Shown here: positions 34,789 through 43,368 of the stretch, in pieces
Numbering within the stretch: the stretch's first letter is position 1
How the letters are laid out: each line of letters begins with the position of its first letter
The notes under the pieces: generated by a model
What the model was told of the DNA's origin: nothing
Databases searched by the model: none
Seen by the model: only the letters and a program-made list of their open reading frames with translations
DNA from: Geojedonia litorea
Lineage (GTDB): Bacteria > Bacteroidota > Bacteroidia > Flavobacteriales > Flavobacteriaceae
Length of the DNA: 64,000 bases
Direction: 5' to 3'
Assembly (NCBI RefSeq): GCF_042654525.1
Contig: NZ_JBHSGP010000014.1
Coordinates: 1,464,372-1,528,371, forward strand
Position numbers and translations under genes: made by a program

Positions 34789-36453
34789 TTATTTCTTAAT
34801 CATTTTAAGATGTTGATCACTGCCCGTCATTTCCCATTGACCAAGAGCTATAGGAATATTTCCAATGGTGTTAAGTTGATCAAAAAAGGGTTTGATTTCA
34901 AAAGGTGTACCTTGCAATTCTCTTTGTCTACCATATTCGGCTAAAGCACTTTCAACCAAATATTTACCGGTAATATAACTCGTGCCATATCCCGGTTGTC
35001 GTAAATAAAGATGTTGTTCAAATAGTAGTAATTCCTTTTCGGTTTTCATCCAACCACGAGGCGTGTATTCTGAATGAATACTTCCAGCTTCTTCCATTGT
35101 CATCTCATTAGCATGAGCATATAATGAGCCTAGGCCTCTTGCAGCACGCTGCGCAATCATGATATATACAATTTCTCGTACTCTAGGATTGTCGTCATAT
35201 AAGCCTGCTTGCATAAATAGTTCTTCAACCGCAGTAGCCATGCCTTCATTTCTTGAATCAAAAATATTGTATAATAATGGTCCTCGACGAATATAATTTT
35301 CATGTGGTTCAAGATCCATACGTGCCAATTCAAACCAATGATAAAAATGAGAGTACAAAGGTCTTTGGTCATAATGTGCAGTGATCCAAAAAAAGTTACG
35401 CTGGTCTTTTGGCACAAATGCTCCTAAATGTGCATTCAGAGCTGGCTCAAAATAATCTTTAACCGTCACAATATCATTTTCATCTAAAAAGCTAATAAGA
35501 CTTTTTGCAGAAGCTTCCGCAGTTTGTTGATAGGCCTCTGGCGAATCGGCATCCATAAGTTGAGGTAAATTTCTATTGCGATGCTCTTCGAGCTTGAGAG
35601 ATGACCATGCTCTTGCTAATTCGCGCTTTAATAGCATCACTTCGTCTTCCCAAGTTAATGGTACTAAATGAACATTTTGTAGATACCAAGTATAGTTGTC
35701 TTTTCCAATACCCGAAGGACCAGTTTTCGTTTTAGCTTCTTTTTCCAACCAAACTGCTAGTTCGTCGGTAGATGTCAAGGCATGCTGTATGACCCTTACT
35801 AAATCAGGGTGACTTTTTACACCTGATTTTTCCATCAAAGCTTTCAAGGTTTCACCCTGTTCTTTAATGTCTCTAATCCCGGCAATCCATAAGTCCTTGG
35901 CATTTCCAGTTAAATTAATTGTTGCCTGTTCATTTAAAGAGGGAATCACCTTTAGATCAGAAATTAAACGGTCTTTGGCATCTTGGGTTAGTGGAAAGTC
36001 ATACATCCATAATTCTGTGATGCCGTGATGCGTGGGGCCTTCATGTGCAGGGACATCACTTTTGTAGGTCCATATTGATTTATAAAACGCAGGATCTCGT
36101 TGCCATGGTTTTAAAATACGATGATTAAAGTCGTATCCGTTCATTTCTGCCCAAACAATGGTATAGTCAACTTTATTTATCGTAGACCAACCTGAGGTAT
36201 CAATAGACTTGAGTTGTGCCTGAAGCGTTTTAAATTTTGGCCAACGCTGTTCAAAGGTTTCAATGGTGTAGTCTGGTGCACCATTTTTAAGCGGAGGCGT
36301 TTCAAATTGGCGCCATGCTTTAAACAGACTCACTAAAGATTCATAATCGTTGTGCGTATAGTTAGTTAATTGAGTAGGCTGATCTGCTTTGTTTTGACAA
36401 CTTGTAAGAATTAGGATGGCAAAAATAGAGAGTAGTGATGGTTTAAATTTCAT
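34789..36453 (-). CDS. DUF885 family lipoprotein
   Basis: The frame is open from 36660, but the ATG at 36453 starts a lipoprotein signal (MKFKPSLLSIFAILILTSC), giving 554 residues. The upstream extension would contain no signal. The DUF885 pattern is visible in PAYQQTAEASAKSL, the SHFYHWFELARMDLEPHENY block and the RNEGMATAVEELFMQAG helix. DUF885 proteins resemble zinc peptidases and usually carry HExxPGH. Here the place reads H-E-N-Y-I-R-R-G-P, so the second His is not in its usual spot. First gene of a three-gene operon with a permease and an AKR-RidA fusion. Peptidase activity unproven. Confidence 0.85.
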   Translation of the reverse strand: MKFKPSLLSIFAILILTSCQNKADQPTQLTNYTHNDYESLVSLFKAWRQFETPPLKNGAPDYTIETFEQRWPKFKTLQAQLKSIDTSGWSTINKVDYTIVWAEMNGYDFNHRILKPWQRDPAFYKSIWTYKSDVPAHEGPTHHGITELWMYDFPLTQDAKDRLISDLKVIPSLNEQATINLTGNAKDLWIAGIRDIKEQGETLKALMEKSGVKSHPDLVRVIQHALTSTDELAVWLEKEAKTKTGPSGIGKDNYTWYLQNVHLVPLTWEDEVMLLKRELARAWSSLKLEEHRNRNLPQLMDADSPEAYQQTAEASAKSLISFLDENDIVTVKDYFEPALNAHLGAFVPKDQRNFFWITAHYDQRPLYSHFYHWFELARMDLEPHENYIRRGPLLYNIFDSRNEGMATAVEELFMQAGLYDDNPRVREIVYIMIAQRAARGLGSLYAHANEMTMEEAGSIHSEYTPRGWMKTEKELLLFEQHLYLRQPGYGTSYITGKYLVESALAEYGRQRELQGTPFEIKPFFDQLNTIGNIPIALGQWEMTGSDQHLKMIKK

Positions 36454-36673
36454 TAGAAATGATTGAATTGTTATGCAAATTAATTCAGAAAGATACTTAA
36501 TTTGAGTATATATCTGAAGGATGGTTTTACAAGTTTTTCCAAAAACAACAATTGTTTTGCCCCTCATAGTTAACGAAGCTTTAGTTTTTATAAAGTCAAA
36601 TGTTAAAGTCCTTTCTAAACGGATACTTAAAGATTCAAAAATAAGTGGTCGTACTTTCATATTTTTTCACTAA

Positions 36674-36700
36674 ATTGGTTAACCAGTATGGTTAACCAAT
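36674..36700. promoter_or_regulatory. 27-bp palindromic operator upstream of the alginate lyase-like gene
   Basis: A perfect inverted repeat: half-site ATTGGTTAACCA, spacer GTA, half-site TGGTTAACCAAT. Each half contains the smaller palindrome TGGTTAACCA. It ends 30 bases before the ATG at 36731. A TATTTTTT, near the -7 consensus, lies at 36660-36667, so the site would cover the transcription start. Nearly the same site occurs at 39566-39592. Such symmetry indicates a dimeric regulator; none is encoded in the window. Confidence 0.85.
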
Positions 36701-36730
36701 ATACTATTCACTAATTAAACACTAAAAACA

Positions 36731-38401
36731 ATGAGAATGAATGTTACACAACTAAAACGGTTAAGAAGTTATCGGATGCTTCTAAAGTTTCGATCGAGTC
36801 TTAAAATTGTATTGACTATTTGCTTTATGCAAGTCTATGCCACTGCGGTAAGTCAAACCTATAGTGCGCCTTATGAAATTCCAAGATTTCAAGATTTCAT
36901 TGGAGAATGTAAGCTACAAGCGCCTACCAGTTCTACTGCTGCAACGCAATCTGAACTTATAGCGGGCTATACTTCCAGTTGGTTCTATGTAGCCGATGGA
37001 GATAAGGTGGCATTTAATCAGTCAGGATCATTGAATAGGACTGAACTTCGGGATTTGCGCAACTGGACCATATCGCAGGGCGACCGATCCTTGCATGGTC
37101 GAATTGATATTGTCCAACAAACTTGTGATCAGGTCACAATTATGCAAATTCATGACGATGCCAATGCTGGAAATGGACCTAATAAACCCTTATTACGCAT
37201 TTATAAACATCAAGCAAAATCACCAGTCAATCACCTTTGGGCAGCTATAAAAACAGATGCTGGTGGTCAAAATACCACCCATGTTGATTTAGGTCCAGAT
37301 CCTGGAGGGTACTTCAATTGTGATATTAAAATTGTTAATGGCTATATGATTATTGATCTAGACGGCGTAGAAAAGGTCAACATGGATGTGTCTTTCTGGA
37401 CCTTCCCAAGCTATTGGAAAGCTGGTGTATATCTTCAAGATAATGGAGAAGCTACTGCTTATTTTGACCAATTGTATGAAGGCACTGGAGGTGGAACTGG
37501 AAACAATGCCCCAACGGTGGCTATTACAGCACCTTCTAATGGTGCTAGTTTTAATGATGGGGATAATGTAACTATTGCTGCCAATGCCTCTGATAGCGAC
37601 GGGACAATTAGTCAAGTAGAGTTTTTTGTTAATGGGAGTAGTGTAGGCGTTGATACCTCAAGCCCATATAGTGTAAACTGGAGTATAGGTGTGGGTTCAT
37701 ATGCTATTACGGCCGTAGCAACCGATAACCAAGCTGCATCTACGACTTCATCAACAGTAAACGTTACTGGGAATAGTGTCGGACCAGCGACGGACTTATA
37801 TGTATCGTCTATTGCAACTGGAACTCAAAATGTATCTAAAGGAAAAAAACATGGATTAGCAACGGTAACTATTTTGGATAACTCTGGGGCACCTGTAGCT
37901 GGTGCTACAGTGACAGGGACCTTTTCAGGGACTTTCAATGAAACGGTTGTTGGAACAACGGGTAGTAATGGGAGCGTAGATTTAGTAACAACAACTACAG
38001 AAAAAGGTGGGGTGAGTGTAGATTTATGTGTAGATAATGTTACGCATGCTACTTTAACATATAATAGTTCCTTAAATGTGATTACCTGTACCGGCTCTTC
38101 TGCACGAGTTGGCAAGACAATACAACAAGGCAGTACGTCATCTAAAAGCCAAATCATTTTGTTGCACCCTAACCCTTCATCTCATACTTTTAAAGTTGAA
38201 CTCACACTTGATAAAGCAAGTCAATTTAGTGGTAAACTCATCAGTATAGAAGGAAAGGTATTTGCTGTATTTCAAGCACAGAGTTTAACTAGAGGAACCC
38301 ATCAATTAGAGATGGATGTGTCACAATTAAAGGCGGGGATCTATATATTTGAGTCCAACCTAAATGGAGAAAAGCGAATGAGTCGAGTGATAAAAAAATA
38401 G
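36731..38401 (+). CDS. Secreted PL7-type alginate lyase with Ig-like domains and T9SS sorting signal
   Basis: A 556-residue protein. An export signal covers the first 42 residues; an internal ATG at 36776 gives a more ordinary signal peptide and may be the true start. The catalytic domain (about 45-252) shows the three PL7 signatures: RTELR, the QIH strand and YWKAGVYLQ. Then come a bacterial Ig-like domain (about 260-345, starting APTVAITAPSNGASF) and a second Ig-like domain (about 350-450). A T9SS type A sorting domain follows (about 475-556; LLHPNPSS, LKAGIYIFE, RVIKK). PL7 enzymes cleave alginate by beta-elimination. It shares an operator with the convergent lyase-like gene. Confidence 0.9.
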   Translation: MRMNVTQLKRLRSYRMLLKFRSSLKIVLTICFMQVYATAVSQTYSAPYEIPRFQDFIGECKLQAPTSSTAATQSELIAGYTSSWFYVADGDKVAFNQSGSLNRTELRDLRNWTISQGDRSLHGRIDIVQQTCDQVTIMQIHDDANAGNGPNKPLLRIYKHQAKSPVNHLWAAIKTDAGGQNTTHVDLGPDPGGYFNCDIKIVNGYMIIDLDGVEKVNMDVSFWTFPSYWKAGVYLQDNGEATAYFDQLYEGTGGGTGNNAPTVAITAPSNGASFNDGDNVTIAANASDSDGTISQVEFFVNGSSVGVDTSSPYSVNWSIGVGSYAITAVATDNQAASTTSSTVNVTGNSVGPATDLYVSSIATGTQNVSKGKKHGLATVTILDNSGAPVAGATVTGTFSGTFNETVVGTTGSNGSVDLVTTTTEKGGVSVDLCVDNVTHATLTYNSSLNVITCTGSSARVGKTIQQGSTSSKSQIILLHPNPSSHTFKVELTLDKASQFSGKLISIEGKVFAVFQAQSLTRGTHQLEMDVSQLKAGIYIFESNLNGEKRMSRVIKK

Positions 38402-38424
38402 TTTAATTGTTTTAATAACCATTG

Positions 38425-38449
38425 GGCCGCTCTTGAGCGGCCTTTTGTT
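38425..38449. terminator. Rho-independent terminator between the two lyase genes
   Basis: Stem GGCCGCTC/GAGCGGCC with a TT centre, followed by TTTTGTTTT. It is GC-rich and strong compared with its surroundings and lies 23 bp after the stop of the PL7 gene. Confidence 0.88.
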
Positions 38450-38489
38450 TTGTGTTAAACTAAAATAAAAATGCGCTATTAATTAAAAC

Positions 38490-39557
38490 TTATTGATTGG
38501 CAATAACCACTTTTTTGGATTGCATACCTTCACTGCCTTTAACCGTAACAATGTAAACACCTGCTGAAAAAGCAGCGACATCGAGGGTAGCTTCTTCTTG
38601 AGAATAGAGTGGTTGATCTAGTATCCTTCTTCCATCCAAACCTGTAATATGCAGCATATTGGCTAACAAAGGCAAATTGGACACCCGAAGGCTTTTGGTA
38701 ACTGGATCTGAAATCAGCGAAAATGTTTCTGTGTGAAGTTCTTTAGTTACTACGGACAGGGTAGGGACTTCTTCAATACTAAAGCTAGCAAACAATAGGT
38801 CTTCGTCTCTAAGATCTTGAGCATTGATTAAACTTCTGTAAATACCCCATTTAGGTCTAACAAAGTCAGCACCTGGTCTCCAGTTTACAATAGAACTGTT
38901 GGAATAGGCGAGAAGTACTGCATTATCACTTAGCCTTTTTATTTCAATAGCATAGGCTCCGTTTGTACTATAGGTTATGGTTTCAGTAACCTCTAACCAA
39001 GTATCAGTCACTTGTGACAAATCAACTTGTGCTAGGGTGACTTGAGTATCAGTTTGAGCATAGCGGAGTTCTAGACGATTAGGTGTTGCTTTTCTTGCAG
39101 TAAGGGTATACATTGGCATACTTTCTAACGCGCCACCAACCGATTTAAGCTGGTGTAAATGCGTGAAATTAGAAGAGACTTGAAAACCTGCAGGTAGCTT
39201 AAATTTCCATTTGTAAATAACGGTTTCATCTTCTACTCCTAAAAGCTCATCAGGAGATTGGTCATAGGTTTTTATTTCATTACGTTGTCGGTCTGAATTG
39301 ATACATCGGTCATCATCTGGCGTTACATGAATCCTAAACCTGAACACATTGGTGCCTAATACATTGTCATAGATTTCATCGATATGTTCACCAAAAGCGC
39401 TATGGCTACAATCAGGAGCTTCTATAGGGTTATAGCCTGGAGCTAAAACCGAGGTTATTAGGCTGTAAGTATTTCCAGGTCCATCCGCATTAAGTACGGT
39501 TTGTGCAAAGCCTTTAAAACTCAAGATTAGAAGGCTAATTAGCGTCAGTCGTTTCAT
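38490..39557 (-). CDS. Secreted jelly-roll polysaccharide lyase-like protein with T9SS sorting signal
   Basis: A 355-residue protein with signal peptide MKRLTLISLLILSFKGFAQ. The catalytic-type domain (about 20-260) has three strands comparable to those of beta-jelly-roll lyases (PL7, PL13, PL18, PL20): QRNEIK, FTHLHQLK and KWGIYRS, parallel to RTELR, QIH and YWKAGVYLQ in the neighbour. I could not place it in a known PL family. A T9SS type A sorting domain follows (about 275-355; GLDGRRI, FSAGVYIVTV, KKVVIANQ). The operator at 39566-39592 lies directly before its start, so it is probably induced with the PL7 gene on the same polysaccharide. Confidence 0.8.
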   Translation of the reverse strand: MKRLTLISLLILSFKGFAQTVLNADGPGNTYSLITSVLAPGYNPIEAPDCSHSAFGEHIDEIYDNVLGTNVFRFRIHVTPDDDRCINSDRQRNEIKTYDQSPDELLGVEDETVIYKWKFKLPAGFQVSSNFTHLHQLKSVGGALESMPMYTLTARKATPNRLELRYAQTDTQVTLAQVDLSQVTDTWLEVTETITYSTNGAYAIEIKRLSDNAVLLAYSNSSIVNWRPGADFVRPKWGIYRSLINAQDLRDEDLLFASFSIEEVPTLSVVTKELHTETFSLISDPVTKSLRVSNLPLLANMLHITGLDGRRILDQPLYSQEEATLDVAAFSAGVYIVTVKGSEGMQSKKVVIANQ

Positions 39558-39565
39558 CTTTAAAA

Positions 39566-39592
39566 ATTGGTTAACCAGTTTGGTTATCCAAA
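39566..39592. promoter_or_regulatory. 27-bp operator upstream of the jelly-roll lyase gene
   Basis: Half-site ATTGGTTAACCA, spacer GTT, half-site TGGTTATCCAAA: the second copy of the palindrome at 36674-36700, with two mismatches in the outer half. It starts 8 bases from the ATG (39557). A promoter element on the minus strand (39589-39596) overlaps its far end, so a bound protein would block initiation. Confidence 0.85.
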
Positions 39593-39596
39593 TATA
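39589..39596 (-). promoter_or_regulatory. -7 promoter element (TATATTTG) of the jelly-roll lyase gene
   Basis: TATATTTG on the minus strand matches TAnnTTTG and shares four bases with the operator. The predicted start of transcription falls inside the operator, a typical layout for repression. No -33 TTG at 19 bp. Confidence 0.6.
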
Positions 39597-39784
39597 ATCA
39601 AATATTTATTATTATATGTTAAAACGCTCATGTAAAGGTTTGATCTATGGTGATTAAGTCATTGCACTATAGTATGACTGCAATACTCTTCAGATCATAA
39701 CCCCTATAAGTTCTAGTAGATTTAAGGGATTTTACTTGTTATGATGATACCTTAATTAAAGCTAAAGTTAATGTTGTACCTAGT

Positions 39785-40987
39785 TTATTTCATATAGTAA
39801 GGAATATAGTCCTCCCAGTACCAAGGCGTATAGACATCTTGTATACCAAGCTCGAGTAGGTCTTTAAATATGCTTTCGGCATTATCACTATTCGACATGA
39901 GTAGGATGCCAATTCCTGTGTTGGGAAAAATAATTGAATAATGCTGAAACCCTTCACTATGACCTTCTTTAAAATAGCCTTCTCCATATGGAGATTTCAA
40001 AATACCCCAACCTAGACCATAATTCAATGCGATATCCTTATTTGCATCTGTTTTTTCTAAAGACAAAGGCCCAAATTGTTTTTTGGAGTGTATCGCTATA
40101 TTGGGCCTAAACATTAGTTTTGTAATGCTTGAGTTTTGAGCACTTAAGGTCATGATATTGGAGAGGAACCTGGCATAATCTTTTGTAGTGGTTTCCATGG
40201 AGCCAGCAGCGCCTGCCTCGTCTTCAATATCCTTTTTTATTGGCTCTTGAGTTACGGAGTGACCGTGACAATATGCATTTTCAAATCGTTGTTGCCATAC
40301 ATAACTGGTCATGTTCATTTCTAGAGGCTCAAAGACACGTGCACTTGCCATCTGCTCCAATCCTTCACCAATATAGCGTTCAATTATTTTTTGTAGGAGT
40401 CTCATACCTTCTCCTGAATAGCTATAATCTGTACCGGGGTCAAAATAAAATTGAATCTTTCCTTCCGGGGTAAATTCACCTTCTCTACTTATCCACCGCC
40501 AATTAGGAAAGCCTGTGGTATGAGACATGCACATTCTGGCTGTAAGTAGTTGATACCTATCATCATTTTCTATGTTTTTAAAATTGCGCCATTCTCGTTT
40601 AAATGGCATATCGGGGATAGGCATATCGATATACGCTTGCAAGGGTTGATCTAAATCTAGCTGTTCTTCATGTGCCAGTTGCGCAACAATGTACCCAAAT
40701 ACAGCTTTACTTAATGAGGCTCCATAAAACACATGATCTAGAGTTAAGCTATCTTTTGTGGTACTATGGGCATAGCCAAAGGCTTTTTGATATTTAATGG
40801 TATTTTGATTAAAGATGGTCACTGTAAGTCCGGTCACCTTTGCAGTATCAATTAGCGTTTGAATATCGGTGTCGAGTTGCTCTGTCGTTATACTGGTGCC
40901 GTCTAAACGTACGATTTGAGTTGGGTCTTTCACAGGCGCACATGAGATGGTCACTAACGACAAGAAGAGAATACTTAGATGTTTCAT
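39785..40987 (-). CDS. Serine hydrolase of the class C beta-lactamase fold, lipoprotein
   Basis: A 400-residue protein with a lipoprotein signal (lipobox TISC, Cys16). The serine motif is S91-L-S-K94 in YGASLSKAVFG, the second motif is the Tyr in DYSYSGEGM, and the third motif (KTG in penicillin-binding proteins) reads H-S-E-G. This pattern fits the large family of esterase/D-aminopeptidase-like beta-lactamase homologues rather than true AmpC enzymes, so antibiotic resistance should not be assumed. It lies about 230 bp from the lyase gene on the same strand and has no operator copy of its own. Confidence 0.9.
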   Translation of the reverse strand: MKHLSILFLSLVTISCAPVKDPTQIVRLDGTSITTEQLDTDIQTLIDTAKVTGLTVTIFNQNTIKYQKAFGYAHSTTKDSLTLDHVFYGASLSKAVFGYIVAQLAHEEQLDLDQPLQAYIDMPIPDMPFKREWRNFKNIENDDRYQLLTARMCMSHTTGFPNWRWISREGEFTPEGKIQFYFDPGTDYSYSGEGMRLLQKIIERYIGEGLEQMASARVFEPLEMNMTSYVWQQRFENAYCHGHSVTQEPIKKDIEDEAGAAGSMETTTKDYARFLSNIMTLSAQNSSITKLMFRPNIAIHSKKQFGPLSLEKTDANKDIALNYGLGWGILKSPYGEGYFKEGHSEGFQHYSIIFPNTGIGILLMSNSDNAESIFKDLLELGIQDVYTPWYWEDYIPYYMK

Positions 40988-41109
40988 TTTAAAAAGGGAT
41001 GTACAACGTGTATGTAAATGTTCTTGTTGAGAAGTTCATACCTCTAATGTAGTAAATACAAACTTAATAGGCGAGAGCAAACCGCACTTGATTCTATTTT
41101 AATAGGTAG

Positions 41110-41823
41110 TTATTGGATTTCTAATGCTATTAAATTTTGAATGGCTTCTATAGTATAGAGGCCCTTTTGAATACGGTTAGTCCCAGAACTTAAATTATCG
41201 CGATTTAACTTTAGTATGTTTTGCGCTCTTGAAGGCTTTAATAAAATAGTGTAATCTTTTAGTACTACAGCTTTCTTAAACTCAAATTCTATCATTTCGT
41301 CAAATAAAATCGGAATCCAATGATCGTTAAAAGCACCTTCGATGTCGGTAACCGATTTGATCATATGTGAGGCCTCGTCATCATAATATCTTCCGAGCAA
41401 AAAGCGTAATTTTTTGTTAGAGATTTTGTCTAGGCCATTCGATTTTAAAACTTCATAGGCATTGGTGAGTGGTTGAAATCTATCAAATTGTACGACCATA
41501 CCCAGCCATATTTTAACACTGTCTTCGGTTTTAGACGATACTTCAGAATTTAATATTTTATTTGAAGCGGCCACGGCGGAATTAAAGTTTGCCACAATTT
41601 GTTCTAATGCCTGTTGGTCATTTTTCAAGTTTTCTTGAATTTGATTAAGTATTTCCTGTTCAAAAATCTTGTCTTTTCTTTGCTCATTGAGATTATTTAA
41701 TTGTAAAGCAATTAAAATTCCAATAACAACGAGTACTATTTCACCAATCGCATAAAGTAGATATTTATTAAGTTTATTTTCGGTTAGTAAATTTTGCCTA
41801 ATTTTTCTAAAGAATTTTATCAT
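41110..41823 (-). CDS. DUF6090 family membrane protein
   Basis: A 237-residue protein with the characteristic start MIKFFRKIRQNLLTENKLNKY and one membrane segment (about 22-43, YLLYAIGEIVLVVIGILIALQ) leading into a helical N-N-L-N-E-Q-R-K region. The remainder is predicted soluble and helical. DUF6090 is common in marine Flavobacteriaceae, often in many copies; no function is known. Confidence 0.88.
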   Translation of the reverse strand: MIKFFRKIRQNLLTENKLNKYLLYAIGEIVLVVIGILIALQLNNLNEQRKDKIFEQEILNQIQENLKNDQQALEQIVANFNSAVAASNKILNSEVSSKTEDSVKIWLGMVVQFDRFQPLTNAYEVLKSNGLDKISNKKLRFLLGRYYDDEASHMIKSVTDIEGAFNDHWIPILFDEMIEFEFKKAVVLKDYTILLKPSRAQNILKLNRDNLSSGTNRIQKGLYTIEAIQNLIALEIQ

Positions 41824-41958
41824 ATTTTATGTCCCCTAGAGAGCGGGTATCTTAAAAAGAGTATATAATTGTTTTGATATACTTCTATCAGCTGAAGTTA
41901 CTAAAGTAGTTATAATTCTTTTGGGTCGTTGTTGAAGAGTTTAATTATTAATCTATTT

Positions 41959-42519
41959 TCAGTGTTTATAAGTAAAAATATGCTGTAACTTTTTAACTCC
42001 GAAACTTAAACATACGGCAAATGTTGCTGCGAAATAATTAAACCCAATATCAATACTATCAAATACACGATATGTGATAAAATATTGGATACATTCATCT
42101 ACTAAACCAATAGTTCCGGCTGTCAAAATTGCATATAGTAAGGGCAATTTAACCTTTGCACTATGGAGCTTTCGTTCCATTAAAGCTTCATAAATTAATA
42201 AGGAAAGCAGACCGTATTCAAACATATGAGAGCGTTCAGAAGTTGAGAGGTCCATACGTAACACAGCCATGCCATATACTGCAAGAGTTCCAGCGTAAAT
42301 CCAATATTCTTTTTTCTTACTTGAATCTTTTACTCCACTCCAAATGAATGCCACAACCAAAACTAAAAATAGGTAAAATGTGCTTTGTTCTAGAATTCGA
42401 CGTTCAATCATAAAATTTATGAGTTGACCTCCTAAAAATAGTGTAGCATAGATAGCAATAAAAACTGTAAACGCATAGATCCATAGCTTCCGTTCCCGTT
42501 TAGATGTGAAATGTTTCAT
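41959..42519 (-). CDS. VanZ-like family membrane protein
   Basis: A 186-residue protein with about five hydrophobic segments. The VanZ signature is present: ERSHMFEYGLLSLLIYEAL, then LVDECIQYF and DSIDIGFNYF, with the conserved acidic residues. VanZ proteins are associated with teicoplanin resistance in some operons, but most homologues have no known role. Transcribed alone. Confidence 0.85.
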   Translation of the reverse strand: MKHFTSKRERKLWIYAFTVFIAIYATLFLGGQLINFMIERRILEQSTFYLFLVLVVAFIWSGVKDSSKKKEYWIYAGTLAVYGMAVLRMDLSTSERSHMFEYGLLSLLIYEALMERKLHSAKVKLPLLYAILTAGTIGLVDECIQYFITYRVFDSIDIGFNYFAATFAVCLSFGVKKLQHIFTYKH

Positions 42520-42722
42520 TTTTTATGGGTCATTATAGAATGAATTAGCCACGTTAGTTAGAACATATGAGATGAGTCATGACTCAATGCTGTGATTCCA
42601 AGAAATAGAACTAGAAATAACAGTAAAATTAGATGAAGTCAATTTTTGAGCAAACATCTAACTTACAATATCTTATAGATAAAAGTCTATTATTTTTAAA
42701 AGGGGCTGTTCAGGTATTGTTA

Positions 42723-43196
42723 TTAATGGCCTTGGAGCTGTCTTTGATAAGCCTCGGCATCATAAGTTCCAATTGAAAATTTTACCAATCCTTGTTCATT
42801 CATGGTCCATTGTTCAAATCCGCTAAAATTTACTTTATGACCTGTACCATTTGGTCCTGTGTTAGTTCCTTTAAAGGTCCAATAATAATTATAGACTCCA
42901 TTATTTATAGTTAAGCTGTCCATAGTTAATTCCAAGTCCGGAAATGCCTCCATATAGGAATTAGCGGTTTCGGCAAGTTGAGCACGTCCAATTGCTGGTT
43001 CTCCGTTGTTAACGGTAAGCATGCCGTCTTCGGCATAAAACTTGGCCATTTGTTCAGGTTGTTTGCTATTCCACGCCTTGGTATAATCTTGTCCAAATTT
43101 CACCAATTTGTTGAATTCTGAATGTTCCGATTTACATCCTAATAGGGTTGATACCATGAATAGAAATGATGTTGGGATTGCTAATTTCGCTTTCAT
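42723..43196 (-). CDS. SnoaL-like/NTF2-fold lipoprotein
   Basis: A 157-residue protein with a lipoprotein signal (lipobox LLGC, Cys21) and an NTF2-like domain: W-N-S-K-Q-P-E-Q-M-A-K-F-Y-A-E-D-G, the AIGRAQL segment and a TGPNGTGHKVNFSGFE strand, typical of SnoaL-like polyketide cyclase-fold proteins. Most such lipoproteins are ligand-binding or uncharacterised enzymes; no catalytic call is possible. Confidence 0.85.
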   Translation of the reverse strand: MKAKLAIPTSFLFMVSTLLGCKSEHSEFNKLVKFGQDYTKAWNSKQPEQMAKFYAEDGMLTVNNGEPAIGRAQLAETANSYMEAFPDLELTMDSLTINNGVYNYYWTFKGTNTGPNGTGHKVNFSGFEQWTMNEQGLVKFSIGTYDAEAYQRQLQGH

Positions 43197-43368
43197 AGTT
43201 TAGGTATTAAATGGCTTAATAGAGATTAATTTTAATTCAACAAAGTCTCATCATTTAGTTAATGACTAAATTAATAAAAAATTATCTCTTATTGTTATAG
43301 GTGAGTTTTTAAGTAGAATCAGAAATGTATAAAAATTACAGTATATTTATTCTTATTCTATAAATTGA

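Noticed and set aside
36454..36660. N-terminal extension of the DUF885 open frame (69 extra codons)
   Set aside because: It carries no export signal, whereas the internal ATG at 36453 begins a textbook lipoprotein signal peptide.
39785..40987. Antibiotic-resistance beta-lactamase
   Set aside because: The SxxK motif is present but the third box is HSEG instead of KTG; the pattern fits general serine hydrolases.
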